Shown here one piece after another: positions 5,042-6,129 of a DNA stretch of 6,129 nt. This stretch comes from Clostridia bacterium (lineage in GTDB: Bacteria; Bacillota; Clostridia; Clostridiales; Clostridiaceae): the NCBI GenBank assembly GCA_009930125.1, contig RZYZ01000126.1, forward strand, positions 1-6,129, read 5' to 3'. The notes beneath the pieces are model-generated. The model made no database searches. It saw nothing but the letters and a program-made list of their open reading frames with translations, and was not told the DNA's origin. Position 1 is the stretch's first letter; each line of letters opens with the position of its first letter. A program made the position numbers and the translations under genes.

Positions 5042-6129
5042 ATGAGTGGAATGAGAAAAGTGACTGCGATCTTGCTTCTGTTTGCCGGAATCCTGGCGCT
5101 CTCCGGATGCAAATCAGATAACAGAGAACTGCTCAACAAAAAGATCGCTGAAGGGGAGCTGCTTCTGGCAGAGCAAAGATTCGAGGAGGCTTCCGCCTAT
5201 TTCGCTGAACTTTTTGATGCGAACCGGGACAGCCTCACCGTCATGGAGAAGCATGAGTTTTCAATTAATATGGCAAAGTCCAGAGAAAATCTTCAGGAGG
5301 CGGAAAGACTCATGAAGACGGAGGCTTTCAGAAGTGCTTATGAGAAGCTCAAGGAAATCCATCCGGAAGATCTGGGCGGACAAGAGAGAAAAGCGGAGCT
5401 GGAGAATGAAATCCGGGACAGGTATCTTTCCAGCGTGCAGAAGCTCAGTGAAGAAAAGAAGTATGAGGAAGCACTCAGCGCTCTGGATGAATACCAGGAC
5501 ATGGTGGGCAGCCAGGAGGAGCTTGAAGTGCTGAGAAGTTCTCTTCTCGCCGATCTCATCGCGTGGGAAAACCCGGAGAAACCGGAACCGGTGAAAAAGA
5601 TCGTTGTGCTGGATCCAGGTCATCAGGCGGTGCAGGACAAGGAGAAAGAACCCCTGGGACCAGGCTCAGAGATCCTGAAAAACAGAGTCTCCTCAGGAAC
5701 CAGAGGAGTGGCGACGGGGGTCTATGAGTATGAACTGAATCTTCTTTTTTCTCTGAAGCTCAGAGACAGGCTTCTGGAGGAAGGGTTTGACGTGCTCATG
5801 ACAAGGACCGCCCATGATGTCTCCATCAGTAACAAGGAGAGAGCGGAGATGGCCAATGAGGCAGGGGCGGATGTCTTCATCAGAATCCATGCCAATGGAA
5901 GTGAAAACAGGGACAAACAGGGCATCATGACCATACATCCGTCAAAAGACAATCCCTTCGTGGGACATCTCAGTGAAGAGAGCCTCCGGTTATCAAAGGC
6001 CCTTCATGATGAGATGATTAAAGAGTCGGCAGGGGAGAGCGCCGGCATCCATGCCATGGACAACATGGTAGGGATCAACTGGTCAAAGGTACCTGTATCC
6101 ATCGTGGAACTGGGCTATATGTCCAATGA
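5042..6129 (+). CDS. N-acetylmuramoyl-L-alanine amidase lipoprotein (Amidase_3), C-terminus cut by the right edge
   Basis: The 362 visible residues form a secreted lipoprotein that should cleave the amide bond between muramic acid and the peptide in peptidoglycan. A short basic start (MSGMRK), a hydrophobic stretch (7-20) and the lipobox LSGC put the lipidated cysteine at 23. Residues 28-175 are charged and helical, with two TPR-like pieces (GELLLAEQRFEEASAYF at 38-54 and LSEEKKYEEALSALDEY at 135-151), probably a spacer or interaction stalk. The catalytic domain starts at KIVVLDPGH. Zinc ligands are predicted at His194, Glu229 (VYEYELNL) and His283 (RIHANG), with catalytic Glu356 in VELGYMSN. 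A 34-residue segment between the first two ligands, containing EKEPLGPGSE, is longer than in classic AmiC but occurs in clostridial relatives. Only the final helix should be missing. AAGGAAG (5025-5031) lies ten bases before the ATG. The 26-base gap after rapZ points to co-transcription. Confidence 0.93.
   Translation, partial: MSGMRKVTAILLLFAGILALSGCKSDNRELLNKKIAEGELLLAEQRFEEASAYFAELFDANRDSLTVMEKHEFSINMAKSRENLQEAERLMKTEAFRSAYEKLKEIHPEDLGGQERKAELENEIRDRYLSSVQKLSEEKKYEEALSALDEYQDMVGSQEELEVLRSSLLADLIAWENPEKPEPVKKIVVLDPGHQAVQDKEKEPLGPGSEILKNRVSSGTRGVATGVYEYELNLLFSLKLRDRLLEEGFDVLMTRTAHDVSISNKERAEMANEAGADVFIRIHANGSENRDKQGIMTIHPSKDNPFVGHLSEESLRLSKALHDEMIKESAGESAGIHAMDNMVGINWSKVPVSIVELGYMSN

Noticed and set aside
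4623..5042. A 139-codon minus-strand reading frame opposite the 3' part of rapZ
   Set aside because: It overlaps the conserved RapZ C-terminal domain on the other strand and its translation shows no family pattern.

Overview
The window looks like a chromosomal segment of a low-to-mid GC Gram-positive anaerobe (Bacillota, probably Clostridia). The reasons are strong AGGAGG-type ribosome binding sites at most genes, sigma-A-like promoters, Rho-independent terminators, a two-domain L25/Ctc ribosomal protein, a YvcJ-type RapZ, and a lipoprotein cell-wall amidase of a type I associate with clostridia. Genus cannot be fixed from this sequence. I see no rRNA, tRNA, CRISPR array, transposase, phage gene or attachment site, and no gene-free stretch over 300 bases.

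Layout. The left part (1-3570) holds four genes on the minus strand that look like separate transcription units: an alpha/beta hydrolase cut by the left edge (1-404), a Cof-type HAD phosphatase (573-1439), a 379-residue protein resembling the bacterial archaeo-eukaryotic release factor (baeRF) superfamily (1566-2705), and ribosomal protein L25/Ctc (2944-3570). Each has its own ribosome binding site and at least a candidate promoter. Stem-loops separate them: a very good terminator after the HAD gene, a good one after L25, and a perfect stem without a U-run after the baeRF-like gene.

A 256-bp divergent intergenic region (3571-3826) separates L25 from a plus-strand operon. This operon has a 99-residue stand-alone ATP-cone protein (3827-4126), rapZ (4155-5015), and an N-acetylmuramoyl-L-alanine amidase lipoprotein cut by the right edge (5042-6129). 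The gaps are 28 and 26 bp, with no terminator seen between the genes.

How the genes may work together. The plus-strand operon joins a nucleotide-sensing domain with no enzyme attached, a nucleotide-binding RNase adapter/regulator known to link amino-sugar status to envelope synthesis, and a peptidoglycan hydrolase. That suggests, as inference only, a unit coupling nucleotide or cell-wall precursor status to wall remodelling. The usual Gram-positive partners of rapZ (yvcK and whiA) do not directly follow it. On the minus strand, L25/Ctc and the baeRF-like protein are both plausibly ribosome-associated, while the HAD phosphatase and the hydrolase look like housekeeping or regulated metabolic enzymes. 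No obviously new large system is visible; the points most worth a second look are the ATP-cone/rapZ/amidase operon, the glycine-rich loop of the baeRF-like protein, and two palindromes overlapping promoters.
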